Shown here: piece by piece, positions 27,683 to 36,267 of the stretch
Layout of the letters: each line of letters starts with the position of its first letter
How positions within the stretch are numbered: the first letter of the stretch is position 1
Assembly (NCBI GenBank): GCA_023957775.1
Contig: JAMLGR010000001.1
Coordinates: 1 to 64,000, forward strand
DNA: 64,000 nucleotides
Origin: Fimbriimonadaceae bacterium
Lineage (GTDB): Bacteria; Armatimonadota; Fimbriimonadia; Fimbriimonadales; Fimbriimonadaceae
Reading direction: 5' to 3'
Program-made: the position numbers and the translations under genes
The notes under the pieces: model-generated
Told to the model about the DNA's origin: nothing
The model's database searches: none
What the model saw: only the letters and a program-made list of their open reading frames with translations

Positions 27683-28936
27683 GTGACGCAGCCCCGCCGA
27701 TCGACGCTGTGGTACGCCGGCTTGTCTGCGTACTGGTTCGCCACAAGCTACAAGTGGTTCATCCTGCTCCTCGCGGTGTTGCCCGGACAGGTGAACGCCA
27801 TCGTTCCGGGGGGAGAGAAGAACACGGCCTGGGGGATGGTGTTCATGATCGGAGCGGTCTGGGCCGTGGTGGGGCCGTCGGTGTTCGGGTACCTGAGCGA
27901 TCGCTTCACCTCGCAAGGGGGAAGGCGGCGTCCGTTCATCGCGATCGGAGCCGCGGCGACCGTGGTTTCGCTGGCCATTCTCGCGGGCGCCAACCAGCTC
28001 TGGATGCTCGTTGTGGGCTATCTGTTGCTGCAGGTTTCCGACGACGTGGGCACCGGACCGTACAGCGCCCTCATTCCCGATGTGGTCGCCGAGACCGACC
28101 GCGGGAAAGCCAGCGGGTGGATGGGGCTGATGCAGCTCGTCGGCCACTTCTGCTCGGCGGTCGTCGGCGCGTTGCTCGGCAGCGTCGTGCTGATCTACGT
28201 GGGGATCGCGGTGGTCAACGTCCTGTGCGCCCTTTGGGTTCTGGCGCTGCTGCGGGGGGTCGATGTGGCCTCGGAAAGGCCCGCGGAAACACCCGCTTCG
28301 TTCAAAGAGTTTCTGGTGGGCTGGAAGGCCCCGTGGGCGAGTCGCGACTTCCGCTGGGTCTGGTTCACCCGATTCCTCAACGCCCTGGGCTTCTACATGG
28401 TGCAGCCCTACTTGCGCAACTACCTCGAGGACGTGGTCAAGGAGTTTCGCATCTTCGGCATTGCGGTGGGTGACGGTCAAACCGCGACCCTCGTGATCGG
28501 CCTCACGATCTCCGTCTTCGGCGCGGTGGGAGCGGGGTGGGCCGCTAAGGCGTCGGACCGCATCGGGCGCAAGCGGGTGATCTACTCGGGTGGGACCCTG
28601 ATGGCGGCGGTGCTGGTCCCGATCGCCTTCATTCCCAACTACACCGTGATCTGGTGCCTGGCGCTGGGCTTCGGTTTTGGCTACGGCGCCTTCCTCTCGG
28701 CGGACTGGGCGTTGGTCAGCGACGTCCTGCCGGACAAGGAAGCGTCGGGTAAGGACATGGGGGTGTGGCAGTCGAGCATCTCCTCCGTCCAGATCTTTGC
28801 GGGCGGATTCGGGCGTGTGATCGACTGGGGCAACCGCCTGCAGTTCGGGCTGGGGTACTCGATGACGCTCGTCGGTGCGGCCGTGGTGTTCTTCATCGGG
28901 ACCGTTCTGGTGCGGCAAGTCAAAGGCTCCACGTAG
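27683..28936 (+). CDS. Major facilitator superfamily transporter
   Basis: From GTG at 27683 the protein has 417 residues and about 12 membrane helices. The loop after TM2 reads GYLSDRFTSQGGRRRPFI, the MFS A-motif variant seen in sugar and drug carriers; a related AAKASDRIGRKRVI loop opens the second half. A cytoplasmic loop of about 35 residues separates the halves. The frame continues upstream over mnmE, but that part is antisense to mnmE and is excluded. Substrate unknown. Divergent from mnmE; the start is chosen from the helix onset and no clear ribosome site is seen. Confidence 0.82.
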   Translation: MTQPRRSTLWYAGLSAYWFATSYKWFILLLAVLPGQVNAIVPGGEKNTAWGMVFMIGAVWAVVGPSVFGYLSDRFTSQGGRRRPFIAIGAAATVVSLAILAGANQLWMLVVGYLLLQVSDDVGTGPYSALIPDVVAETDRGKASGWMGLMQLVGHFCSAVVGALLGSVVLIYVGIAVVNVLCALWVLALLRGVDVASERPAETPASFKEFLVGWKAPWASRDFRWVWFTRFLNALGFYMVQPYLRNYLEDVVKEFRIFGIAVGDGQTATLVIGLTISVFGAVGAGWAAKASDRIGRKRVIYSGGTLMAAVLVPIAFIPNYTVIWCLALGFGFGYGAFLSADWALVSDVLPDKEASGKDMGVWQSSISSVQIFAGGFGRVIDWGNRLQFGLGYSMTLVGAAVVFFIGTVLVRQVKGST

Positions 28937-28992
28937 GGCAAATCGGTTGAACGGTTGGCCTCCTCTGCGACACCCATGGGCGAGGTGCTCTC

Positions 28993-29964
28993 ATGAAGTT
29001 GTTCGCCCTGGTCGGTCTCAGCCTCGCCGTGATCGGATGTCGGTCGTCCGCTCCGCCCGCTCCAGAAGTGGCCCAAACCGGGTCTGGAACCAAGGTGGAG
29101 GGGTTGCGCTTGGCCGGCTCCTTCAGCTCGGGAGGGCTCACCGTGATTCCGATCCTGGAGGACGCCCAAAAGGGAGGTGGCGAGGAGGTCACGACCTTGG
29201 CCGAGGCCCAGAAGATGGGCACGGTGGAGATTCGGGAGCTTCCAACGAGCCAGGTCAACTCCCTGCTCGTGATCAATCACGGAGACAAGCCGCTGCTTCT
29301 TCTCGCAGGCGACTTGTTGCTGGGCGGCAAGCAGGACCGGATCGTTGCCAAAGACACGCTGGTGCCGCCGGGCAAGGCCATGCAGGTCGAAGCGTTCTGC
29401 GTCGAGCACGGCCGCTGGACGGAGGGGAGGACGAAGTTCGAGTACAGCGGTTCGGTCGTTCCCCAGTCCGTCAAGAGCGCGGCGGCCCGCGAGAGCCAGG
29501 AAGAGGTGTGGTCGAAGGTGGCGGAGTATCGGGCCAATGCCGCCCCGATGGCGAGCATGCCCTCGGGAACGACCGTGAACGGTGCGGTCTCGGCTCCCGA
29601 GGTACGCAAGCAGGTGGACGACGCCCTTGCGGCGCTCCGGCAGGATCTCGCGAGTTTCCCGGATGCCGTGGGCTTTGTCGTCGCCCGCGGGGGGCGCGTG
29701 GTGGCGGTCGAGCTCTTTGGAAGCCCGGCGCTCTTCAAACAGGCCCAGGATGCCGTGTTGAGGGGGTATCTCGCGGACTCCGTGGTCGGCGGTGCGCCGG
29801 CTGCACCCGTCGATGGGGACTTCGTCGAAGCAGGCCTGAAGCGCGCGCTGGACGCCCGCAAGGGCGTTCGCGTCGACGGGATGGCCGTGACCCAGGTCGA
29901 GGGCGGCCCGGAGAACGCGAAACTGCCGCTTCACGGCACCTACGGGTTCGATCCGGGGAATTAG
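28993..29964 (+). CDS. Lipoprotein with ARPP-1 (DUF6569) domain
   Basis: Protein of 323 residues with a lipobox ending at Cys16 (AVIGC). The body matches the ARPP-1 pattern: GGLTVIPILED near the start, TLAEAQKMGTVEIRELPTSQVNSLLVINHGDKPLLLLAGDLLLGGKQDRIVAKDTLVPPGK and CVEHGRWTE. The domain is known from predicted phosphatase- or rhodanese-linked proteins; no biochemical role is established. Periplasmic side of a membrane is inferred from the lipobox. It is followed 28 nt later by transaldolase. GAGG lies before ATG. Confidence 0.8.
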   Translation: MKLFALVGLSLAVIGCRSSAPPAPEVAQTGSGTKVEGLRLAGSFSSGGLTVIPILEDAQKGGGEEVTTLAEAQKMGTVEIRELPTSQVNSLLVINHGDKPLLLLAGDLLLGGKQDRIVAKDTLVPPGKAMQVEAFCVEHGRWTEGRTKFEYSGSVVPQSVKSAAARESQEEVWSKVAEYRANAAPMASMPSGTTVNGAVSAPEVRKQVDDALAALRQDLASFPDAVGFVVARGGRVVAVELFGSPALFKQAQDAVLRGYLADSVVGGAPAAPVDGDFVEAGLKRALDARKGVRVDGMAVTQVEGGPENAKLPLHGTYGFDPGN

Positions 29965-29992
29965 TCCGTCGGCGACCATGTAGACTCTCCGC

Positions 29993-30649
29993 ATGAAGCT
30001 ATTCGTGGACACCGGAGACGTCGAGGAGGTCCGCCAGGCGGCCGAGTGGGGCATTCTGGACGGCGTCACGACGAACCCGACGCTGATCGCCAAATCGGGC
30101 AAGGGATTTCGCGAGACCGTGCTGAAGATCTGCGAACTCGTGCCGGGGGGTGCGATCAGCGCCGAGGTTGTGGCGACCGATTACGACGCGATGCTCAAGG
30201 AGGCCCTCGAGATTTCGAGTTGGCATCCGCAGATCGTGGTCAAGGTGCCGATGATCGAGCCGGGCGTCCGCCTGGTCCGCACGCTCTCCGAAAAGGGCAT
30301 CCGCACCAACGTGACGCTGGTGTTCTCCGTTCCGCAGGCGATGATGGCCGCGAAGGCCGGGGCGACCTTCATCAGCAACTTTGTCGGCCGGGTCGACGAC
30401 ATTTCGGGGGACGGGATGGACGCGGTGGCGGACACCGTGGCGATGGTGGCGACCTACGGTTTCGAGTCGGAGGTGTTGGTCGCCTCGGTGCGCCACCCGG
30501 CGCACGTGGTGGAGGCGCTCCAGGCGGGCGCCCACATCAGCACGATGCCGTTCAAGGTCATGAAGATGCTGTTCAAGCACCCGTTGACCGACATCGGGCT
30601 CAAGCGGTTTCTCGACGATTGGAACGAAGCGGGCCTCACCATTCTTTGA
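29993..30649 (+). CDS. tal: Transaldolase (small TalC-type)
   Basis: Protein of 218 residues, the length of the small single-domain transaldolase/FSA family. Seen: FVDTGDVEEV (active-site Asp), GVTTNPTLI, IVVKVPM with the Schiff-base Lys, and TNVTLVFS. Two positions separate transaldolase from fructose-6-phosphate aldolase: here Glu in SAEVVA and Phe in ISNFVGR, both transaldolase-type, where the aldolase has Gln and Tyr. It interconverts sedoheptulose-7-P and glyceraldehyde-3-P with erythrose-4-P and fructose-6-P. TAGACT lies 6 nt before ATG (leaderless). Confidence 0.92.
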   Translation: MKLFVDTGDVEEVRQAAEWGILDGVTTNPTLIAKSGKGFRETVLKICELVPGGAISAEVVATDYDAMLKEALEISSWHPQIVVKVPMIEPGVRLVRTLSEKGIRTNVTLVFSVPQAMMAAKAGATFISNFVGRVDDISGDGMDAVADTVAMVATYGFESEVLVASVRHPAHVVEALQAGAHISTMPFKVMKMLFKHPLTDIGLKRFLDDWNEAGLTIL

Positions 30650-30741
30650 CGGTTTGAACGTATCAGGCAATTTTGCGAGGTATCGGGTGCAAGCGACTCG
30701 TGTACCCTATAGGGAGTCAGTTTCAATTTGGTGGAGAGTAT

Positions 30742-31383
30742 ATGAAAGGTCTATTGGTTTCGTTGGTCGTGGCGTCGTTCGCCGGCGCGCATGCTTACTC
30801 GCTGTTTGACTTCGAATCCGAAGCGGCGACGTCGGACATCGGCTCGGGGAGCCCCGGAGCGTTGACGTCGGTGACGATGACGGACAACGGCCTCACGCTC
30901 GAGCTTTATCGCGAAGGCGGAGCCACGTTCGACATCTGGGATGCGACATCCACCGAAGGCTTCTTCCCGCTCACGTGGGAGACGCGGGTCCTCGATCCGT
31001 TCGCCAACCTCACCACGGACGATTGGTTTATCGGCAACTTCTCCTCGGCGGTCAAGCAGGTCGAGGTGGAGATGACGGACTTCGGCAGCGACGAGGACGA
31101 ACTTGTGATGGAGGTCTACAGCGGCCTCGATGCCACGGGAACCTTGATCGCGACCAAGACGCTCAGTTGGGGCGGTAACTCAAGTCCGAGCTACATGGCC
31201 CTCGGATGGTCGAGCGTTTTCGAGTCCGGTGCCGCTCGCTCGATCCGCTTCCGCGGCGGTGTGCCTGACTTCCCGAACAGCATGTACTACGACAACATCG
31301 CCGCAACCCCCGTGCCGGAGCCCGCTTCCTTTGCCGCGCTCCTGCTGGGTGGGGCCGCGCTCCTGCGCCGGCGAAACCGCTAA
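30742..31383 (+). CDS. PEP-CTERM sorting domain protein
   Basis: Protein of 213 residues with signal peptide (1-18), a beta-rich adhesin-like body (Asp/Gly/Ser-rich, few Cys) and a PEP-CTERM tail: VPEPASFAALLLGGAALL then RRRNR. Such proteins are exported and cleaved by an exosortase for attachment or release at the cell surface. GGAGA precedes ATG. Body function unknown. One of four PEP-CTERM genes in the window; no exosortase gene is present here. A strong terminator follows. Confidence 0.85.
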   Translation: MKGLLVSLVVASFAGAHAYSLFDFESEAATSDIGSGSPGALTSVTMTDNGLTLELYREGGATFDIWDATSTEGFFPLTWETRVLDPFANLTTDDWFIGNFSSAVKQVEVEMTDFGSDEDELVMEVYSGLDATGTLIATKTLSWGGNSSPSYMALGWSSVFESGAARSIRFRGGVPDFPNSMYYDNIAATPVPEPASFAALLLGGAALLRRRNR

Positions 31384-31407
31384 CTCCTCCTCGCTCGCGG
31401 GAAAGGG

Positions 31408-31435
31408 AAGGGCCGCTCCTATCGGAGCGGCCCTT
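31408..31435 (+). terminator. Strong hairpin terminator after PEP-CTERM gene
   Basis: Perfect 12-bp stem AAGGGCCGCTCC / GGAGCGGCCCTT with loop TATC, 25 nt past the stop, followed by CTTGCTTTG, a weak T tract. Confidence 0.7.
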
Positions 31436-31516
31436 CTTGCTTTGCGCTTGGGCGCTTCGGCCCGAATCGGATACCATGTCCCAGAGGCGGCTCCCAATGC
31501 GCCCCGAGGTTGAACC

Positions 31517-32242
31517 GTGCTGTTGCTCCTAACCCTTGCGACCCTGCAGCCGTCCGAAACGGCCGAGGAGATCTTGGCTTCGATGAGCGCGGCCTACCGA
31601 TCCTGCGAAACGTACGCCGACACCGGGGTGGTCTCTTCGGTCTTCGAAGCCGGCGACGAGACGGGCGAACCCTCCGTTCGGACGATCCGCACCCTTTTCG
31701 TGCGGCCGGACCACATCCGTTTCGAATGCCACGAGAAGAATGCCGCGACCAAGGCGGAGGAGTATTTCGTCGTTTGGAGGGGTGCCACGAAGTCTCACAC
31801 GTGGTGGTCGACGATCGCCAACGGCACGCACCACGACACGCCTTTGGAGGCGTTGGGAGAGGCCTCGGCCCTCTCGGGCGGGGCTTCCGACCTGGTGTAC
31901 GCCCTGCTCTCGCCGCCCGTCGATGGGAAAGGCTGGTCGGTCGCCCAGTTGGCGTCCTTGAAGAAGGCGGGCACCGAGCAGGTTACGGGTGCACTGTGCG
32001 ATGTCTTGGTGGGGAAGGGCTTTGAGGACTCGGCCGTCACCGTGTGGATCGACCGGGACTCGCACGCGATCCGGCGGTTTAGGGAAGCGGTCGTCGTGCC
32101 AGGCGGCACCACGGTGGACACCGTCACCCTGGTGCCGGTGTTCGGCGCACCGGTCACCCCGGAGGAGGCCTGGTTCAAACCCCCCATCGTGCGGGATCCG
32201 CCGCCGGTCGGCGGCGATACCGGAGGCGGTGGGGCGCGATGA
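31517..32242 (+). CDS. Exported LolA/DUF2092-like protein
   Basis: Protein of 241 residues, GTG start with GAGG upstream. Short signal peptide (about 1-13, LLLLTLATLQ), then AEEILASMSAAYRSCETYADTG and a run of beta strands (IRTLFVRPDHIRFECHEK...YFVVWRG...) like the lipoprotein-carrier fold of LolA and DUF2092. The C-terminus is Pro/Gly-rich. It could bind lipid or hydrophobic ligands in the periplasm; this is inferred from fold resemblance only. It overlaps the next gene by 4 nt (ATGA), so it acts with a thioredoxin-like protein in one operon. Confidence 0.6.
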   Translation: MLLLLTLATLQPSETAEEILASMSAAYRSCETYADTGVVSSVFEAGDETGEPSVRTIRTLFVRPDHIRFECHEKNAATKAEEYFVVWRGATKSHTWWSTIANGTHHDTPLEALGEASALSGGASDLVYALLSPPVDGKGWSVAQLASLKKAGTEQVTGALCDVLVGKGFEDSAVTVWIDRDSHAIRRFREAVVVPGGTTVDTVTLVPVFGAPVTPEEAWFKPPIVRDPPPVGGDTGGGGAR

Positions 32243-33036
32243 TCCTCTTGGCCGCCCTCGCTTTGGCGGCGCCCCTCCAGTGGGCCGCCGACCTTCCGAC
32301 GGCGCTTCGGACCGCCGGCGGCGGCCGCGTCGTGCTGGCGTTCTTGTGGAAGCAGGATTGCCCGTGGTGCGACAAACTCGAGAAGGAGACCTTTCCCTCC
32401 AAGGAGTTTCAAGACCTCGGCAATTCGCTGGTTCCGGTGAGACTCCAGGGCGACGGATCCGAAGCTGGGGAGTCGGCGAGGCTGGGTGTTCGCGGATTCC
32501 CGACGCTCCTGTTCCTGTCGAGCAAGGGTCGCGTCGTCGGACGCATCCAAGGGTTTGTGTCGGCCGATGCCATCCAGTTCGAGGCCTCGGAGGCCGCAAG
32601 ACGGGCGTGCAACCTCGACGTGGTTCCCCGCTCGCGACAGGCATTTGCCGATCGGGTCGCCATCGCGGCCGCGCAGCGGAACGAGGCGGACGTTGAGACG
32701 TGGCTGGGGCGCCTGGGCGCGGGGAGCGATCCAGAGTCCGCCGCCGCCCACCTCGCTGCGGGGATTTACTTCGAGGAGGAGATGCGGCTCACGGACGCGC
32801 GTTCGCACTTTGAGAAGGCGGTGCTTTCGACGGATGCGCGGGTGCGGGCCCAAGCGCTTTTCGGCCTCGCTCGGACCTACCTTTCGACCGATGGGTTCGC
32901 GGACGCTGCGCGCAACCTGGAGGCGGCCCTGGCGGGAGAGCACCTGTTCCACAGCCAGCGGGAGTTGGCGGCGAACCTCCTGAAGTTTGCTCGTCAGAAG
33001 GGTGGAGGGGCTGAACCCTCGATGGTCCGCCGATGA
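32239..33036 (+). CDS. Exported thioredoxin-like protein with TPR-type C-terminus (CPWC)
   Basis: Protein of 265 residues. A hydrophobic N-terminus is followed by AFLWKQDCPWCDKLEKETF: CPWC at 41-44 is the redox motif, and GVRGFPTLLFLSSKGRVVG holds the cis-Pro. The second half has TPR-like helices (AAAHLAAGIYFEEEMRLTDARSHFEKAV, FGLARTYLSTDGFADAARNLEAAL). It likely reduces or folds exported proteins. It is a paralogue, in layout, of the UGA-containing gene at 56996-57814, and shows that the usual residue at that UGA position is Cys. It is coupled by ATGA to the LolA-like gene. Confidence 0.82.
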   Translation: MILLAALALAAPLQWAADLPTALRTAGGGRVVLAFLWKQDCPWCDKLEKETFPSKEFQDLGNSLVPVRLQGDGSEAGESARLGVRGFPTLLFLSSKGRVVGRIQGFVSADAIQFEASEAARRACNLDVVPRSRQAFADRVAIAAAQRNEADVETWLGRLGAGSDPESAAAHLAAGIYFEEEMRLTDARSHFEKAVLSTDARVRAQALFGLARTYLSTDGFADAARNLEAALAGEHLFHSQRELAANLLKFARQKGGGAEPSMVRR

Positions 33037-33040
33037 GTCG

Positions 33041-33066
33041 GGTGCCACGCCCGCCTGACGGGCGTG
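33041..33066 (+). repeat. REP-like palindrome copy (loop CCTGA)
   Basis: GGTGCCACGCCCG, loop CCTGA, CGGGCGTG, five nt after the thioredoxin-like gene stop and before the converging RDD gene. Same arms as the other copies. Confidence 0.85.
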
Positions 33067-33100
33067 CCGCTCGTGAAGAAGCCGGGTCTCGTTTGCCGCG

Positions 33101-33655
33101 CTAGTTGCGGTCCCCGGTGTGAAGCTCCTCCTCGAGGCCCTTCACGGGACACGGCGGAATCGGAGTGCGGCGAGGCGCGACGAGGACCAGCGTGTCGCTC
33201 AAGACATCGTGGATCGCTTGGCGGTACGTGCTGAGCCAGATCGCGAGCACGTTCATGCTCGCAAGACCGTAGGCGGCGAACAAAAGGGTGCTGCTCACGA
33301 AATCGAGGTTCCGGAAGTGCGCCACGAGCCCGAGCTCCGCGGCGGTGGCGTACCCCATCGGCGCGCACCACTTGAGGAAGTTTCGCCTCAGCGCGCGTGA
33401 GAAACGGACGCGACCGCCGTCGTCGTCGGTCACCCGGATCCTGGCGAGCCACTTGCCGGGAGTCGAACCGTACCGGAACTCGAAAACGGCCATCAACGCG
33501 GGGATGGCCGTCAACGCGAAGACCACCACGCCGATGAGAGCCAGAGGTTCCCGAGACCCGATCCCGGCGCGAAGCAGCCCGAAAACGCAACTGGCGGCGA
33601 GGATCGCATCCACGATCGACGCCACGATTCGTCTGAGGAGACTTGCCAAAGGCAT
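33101..33655 (-). CDS. RDD family membrane protein
   Basis: From ATG at 33655 the protein has 184 residues; AGGTG lies 5 nt before this ATG, whereas the GTG five codons earlier has no ribosome site. Seen: LRRIVASIVDAILA (RDD helix one), FEFRYGSTPGKWLARIRVTDDDG with the family's GSTPGKWL motif, and several membrane helices. RDD proteins are small integral membrane proteins, some acting in ion or quorum-signal transport; function here is unknown. It is divergent from the decayed yggS remnant. Confidence 0.82.
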   Translation of the reverse strand: MPLASLLRRIVASIVDAILAASCVFGLLRAGIGSREPLALIGVVVFALTAIPALMAVFEFRYGSTPGKWLARIRVTDDDGGRVRFSRALRRNFLKWCAPMGYATAAELGLVAHFRNLDFVSSTLLFAAYGLASMNVLAIWLSTYRQAIHDVLSDTLVLVAPRRTPIPPCPVKGLEEELHTGDRN

Positions 33656-33736
33656 GGGCTCACCTGCCACTTGTGGGAGGTTTGATTCACTTCCATCCTA
33701 CGCCATATCGGGGTCCGAGACGCAAATTTGCTTGAC

Positions 33737-33980
33737 GAATCGAAATCTTTGCTCCTAAACTGGGAGCACGTTCGTCTTCAAGGACTGATGACCGTCGGTC
33801 CAGCAGGGCTGGAGCCGGGGCAGATGGGCTTCGTTTGCGCATGATGCGCAATGGGAGGCGCCTCTGGATCCGGGAGGGTGTCTGAGTATGGGGATGAGCG
33901 GCGACTTCGAAGTGGCGATCCAGGAAGGGTCCACCCACGTTCGGATCGGCACCGCCCTTTTGGGGCCACGGGAAAATTAG
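33737..33980 (+). pseudogene. yggS: Decayed C-terminal remnant of yggS/ylmE (PLP homeostasis protein)
   Basis: Three frames together rebuild the last third of a YggS protein: [20 protein letters not shown] in one frame up to about 33827, [10 protein letters not shown] in a second, then [20 protein letters not shown] and [12 protein letters not shown] to TAG at 33978-33980 in a third. GLMT and SMGMSxDFExAIxxGxTHVRIG are YggS hallmarks. The PLP-lysine domain is missing and at least two frameshifts interrupt the rest. It stands directly before sepF, the usual ylmE-sepF order. A TTGACG/TAAACT pair inside it could still start sepF transcription. Confidence 0.65.
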
Positions 33981-33996
33981 ACCGTTTGGAGGACTC

Positions 33997-34410
33997 ATGG
34001 AAGAGCTGGAACTCCAGGAAAAGCCTGGGATATTTACGAAACTCGCCGCCGTGTTCACGCGTGGCGACCACGACGAGATCGAGGACGAGGAACCGTCCGA
34101 AAGCAACGCCCGCACCTACCAGTTGCGCACGGCCTACCGGTACCACGTGACGGTCCGCAGACAAGTCGCCTCGTTCGACGATGCGATGGCCGCCGCCCAG
34201 GGCTTGAAGCGGGGAGAGCAGCAGATTCTCAATCTCTCGGCCACCGAGCCCACGATGCGGCAGAAGATCGTGGACTTCATGTGCGGCGTCAACTTCGCTC
34301 AGGAAGGCACGTGGGAGGAGATCGGGGACCACATCTACCTCATCGTTCCCGCCAGCGTGTACGTGGAGGCGGCCCCGCCGACGCCTCGCTCGTCCTCGCT
34401 CCACAACTAG
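33997..34410 (+). CDS. sepF: Cell division protein SepF-like
   Basis: Protein of 137 residues: a short N-terminal amphipathic stretch (GIFTKLAAVFTRG, about 10-23) that could bind membrane, an acidic linker, and a SepF/DUF552 core from about 50 (FDDAMAAAQGLKRGEQQILNLSATEPTMRQKIVDFMCGVNFAQEG..IGDHIYLIVPASVYVE). SepF polymerises, tethers FtsZ to the membrane and aids septation. GGAGG precedes ATG. The remnant of yggS immediately before it supports the identity by synteny. A terminator follows. Confidence 0.82.
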   Translation: MEELELQEKPGIFTKLAAVFTRGDHDEIEDEEPSESNARTYQLRTAYRYHVTVRRQVASFDDAMAAAQGLKRGEQQILNLSATEPTMRQKIVDFMCGVNFAQEGTWEEIGDHIYLIVPASVYVEAAPPTPRSSSLHN

Positions 34411-34440
34411 TCGATTTCGGTCCCCATGGATCGAAGCCTC

Positions 34441-34467
34441 AGCCCCGGCCGATCCCCGGGGCTTTTT
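34441..34467 (+). terminator. Intrinsic terminator after sepF
   Basis: 8-bp stem AGCCCCGG / CCGGGGCT, 7-nt loop, then TTTTT: a classic intrinsic terminator 30 nt past sepF and just before the acyl-CoA dehydrogenase promoter. Confidence 0.88.
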
Positions 34468-34510
34468 GGTGTCTCCCCGAACCCCTGCCGATCTCGGTAG
34501 AATCCCGGCA

Positions 34511-35626
34511 ATGGTTCTTTCCTTCAACGACGAAGAGAAACGGTTTTTTGAGACGGTCGAGCGGTTCGTCGCCGACGAAGTCCTCCCCAACACGCGTGAG
34601 TGGGAGAAATCCACCTTCCCGGACGATATCTGGAAGCGCACGGCGGAGCTGGGCATCACCAGTTGCCTGTTGCCGAAAGCCTACGGCGGGCGGGGCTACT
34701 CGTGCGGCACGTACGTGGAGATGTGCCGGATGATCGCCCAAGGCGATCCGGCGCTCAGCATGAACGTCGCGGCGATCAACGCCCTGTGCGCGGCGCACTT
34801 CGAGCACTTTGCCAACGATGAGCAGCGCGAGCGTTACCTCCCAGGCGTTCTGAGCGGGGAGATCCCGTTGGCGTGGGGGCTGACCGAGCCCGACGCGGGC
34901 AGCGACGCGCGCCGGGTGAAGACCTTCGCGACACCGATCGAGGGGCGGCCGGGCTACTTCCACCTCAACGGCGAGAAGATGTTCATCACCAACGGCGGGT
35001 TCGCGAAGCTCTTCATCATCATCGCGCGGGTGAGCGACACCGAGCTGAGCGCGTTCCTCATGGAGAAGGACCAGCCGGGTTTCGAGGATCTCGGCCGCAT
35101 CCCGACGATCGGGGTGAGCGCCTCGTACACGTTGCGGTTCAAGATGAACGACGCGGTCGGCTGGCATACGCCGGGCTCATTCGAGCAGGTGATCGGGCTT
35201 CTCTATCGGGGTCGCGTGGGCATTGGCGCGATGGCTCTTGGCATCGCGGAGAAGGCGCTCGAGGAGGGCATCTCCTACAGCAAGACGCGCGAGCAGTTCA
35301 ACCGACCCCTTGCCGCGATGCAGAGCGTGCAGAACATGATCGCCGAGAGCGCCATGAAGGTCGAGGCAGCCCGACTCCTGGTGCACAAAGCCGCATGGAT
35401 GTACGACCAGGGGCTCCCGATTGTGAAGGAAGCCTCCTACGCCAAGCTGTTCGCCTCCGAAGCGGCGCGGGACACGACCAACGCCATGCTCCAGGTCCAC
35501 GGTGGCCGAGGCATGATGCAGGAGTATCTGATCGAGAAGCTCTGGCGCGACGCCAAGCTCACCGAGATCGGCGAAGGAGCGAGCGAGATCCAGAAGCTCG
35601 TAATCGCCAAGTCTCTCTTGAAGTAG
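34511..35626 (+). CDS. Acyl-CoA dehydrogenase
   Basis: Protein of 371 residues from ATG at 34511. Alpha-helical N-domain (1-115), beta domain with LAWGLTEPDAGSDARRVKT and GEKMFITNGG (FAD and substrate contacts), and C-terminal helices with GRVGIGAMALGIAEKAL, REQFNRPLAAMQSVQNMIA and VHGGRGMMQEYLIEKLWRDAKL. It oxidises acyl-CoA thioesters to enoyl-CoA, passing electrons to ETF. Chain length or branched-chain preference cannot be read. TAGAAT lies 7 nt before ATG (leaderless). No beta-oxidation partner adjoins it. The stop is 19 nt before upp. Confidence 0.92.
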   Translation: MVLSFNDEEKRFFETVERFVADEVLPNTREWEKSTFPDDIWKRTAELGITSCLLPKAYGGRGYSCGTYVEMCRMIAQGDPALSMNVAAINALCAAHFEHFANDEQRERYLPGVLSGEIPLAWGLTEPDAGSDARRVKTFATPIEGRPGYFHLNGEKMFITNGGFAKLFIIIARVSDTELSAFLMEKDQPGFEDLGRIPTIGVSASYTLRFKMNDAVGWHTPGSFEQVIGLLYRGRVGIGAMALGIAEKALEEGISYSKTREQFNRPLAAMQSVQNMIAESAMKVEAARLLVHKAAWMYDQGLPIVKEASYAKLFASEAARDTTNAMLQVHGGRGMMQEYLIEKLWRDAKLTEIGEGASEIQKLVIAKSLLK

Positions 35627-35645
35627 CAGGGGCTATCATTCAGCC

Positions 35646-36267
35646 ATGCCTCTGCACGTGCTCGACCACCCCTTGGCCGGCCACCTGTTGGCGGGTCTGC
35701 GGGACGTGGCCACGCCGCCCGACCGCTTCCGCCAACTGTCCAAACGCCTGACCACATTGCTGGCCTTGGAGGCGACCCGAACTCTGGCGACGGCGGAGAG
35801 GGTGGTGGAAACCCCTCTTGAGCCCGTTTCGCAGCGGGTTCTAAGCCAGGGGCTCGCTGTCGTTCCGGTCCTGCGGGCCGGGCTTGGAATGTTAGAGCCC
35901 ATCGTGGAGCTGTTTCCCGACGTTTCGATCGGCTACATCGGCCTCGAGCGCCACGAGGACACCGCGATCGCGCACAGCTACTACTGCAAGCTCCCGGACT
36001 TCCAGAGCCGGTTCGTGCTTTGCGTGGATCCGATGCTGGCAACCGGCGGCTCCGCGGCCCAGGCCCTTTCTCTGATGAAGGCGCACGGCGCGCAGCAGCT
36101 CGCGATGGTGTGCGTGGTCGCCGCGCCGGAGGGGGTCGCCCGGCTTGAGGCGGCCCACCCGGAGGTTGCGATCTACACGGGCGGGGTTGGACCATGGGCT
36201 CAACGATCGGAAGTACATCGTGCCCGGGCTTGGCGACTACGGCGACCGCCTGTACGGAACGCTGTGA
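35646..36267 (+). pseudogene. upp: Uracil phosphoribosyltransferase gene with single-base frameshift
   Basis: ATG at 35646, with TATCAT 6 nt upstream. To about codon 180 it is a normal UPRTase, including VPVLRAGLGM and the PRPP loop CVDPMLATGGSA. In IYTGGV the frame breaks: an extra G at 36189-36190 (GTTGGACC for GTTGACC) moves translation into the next gene. In the shifted frame the missing end is perfect: [20 protein letters not shown], then YGTL and TGA at 36265-36267. The enzyme salvages uracil to UMP; the last 25 residues bind uracil. A sequencing error or a recent mutation are both possible. Confidence 0.85.
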
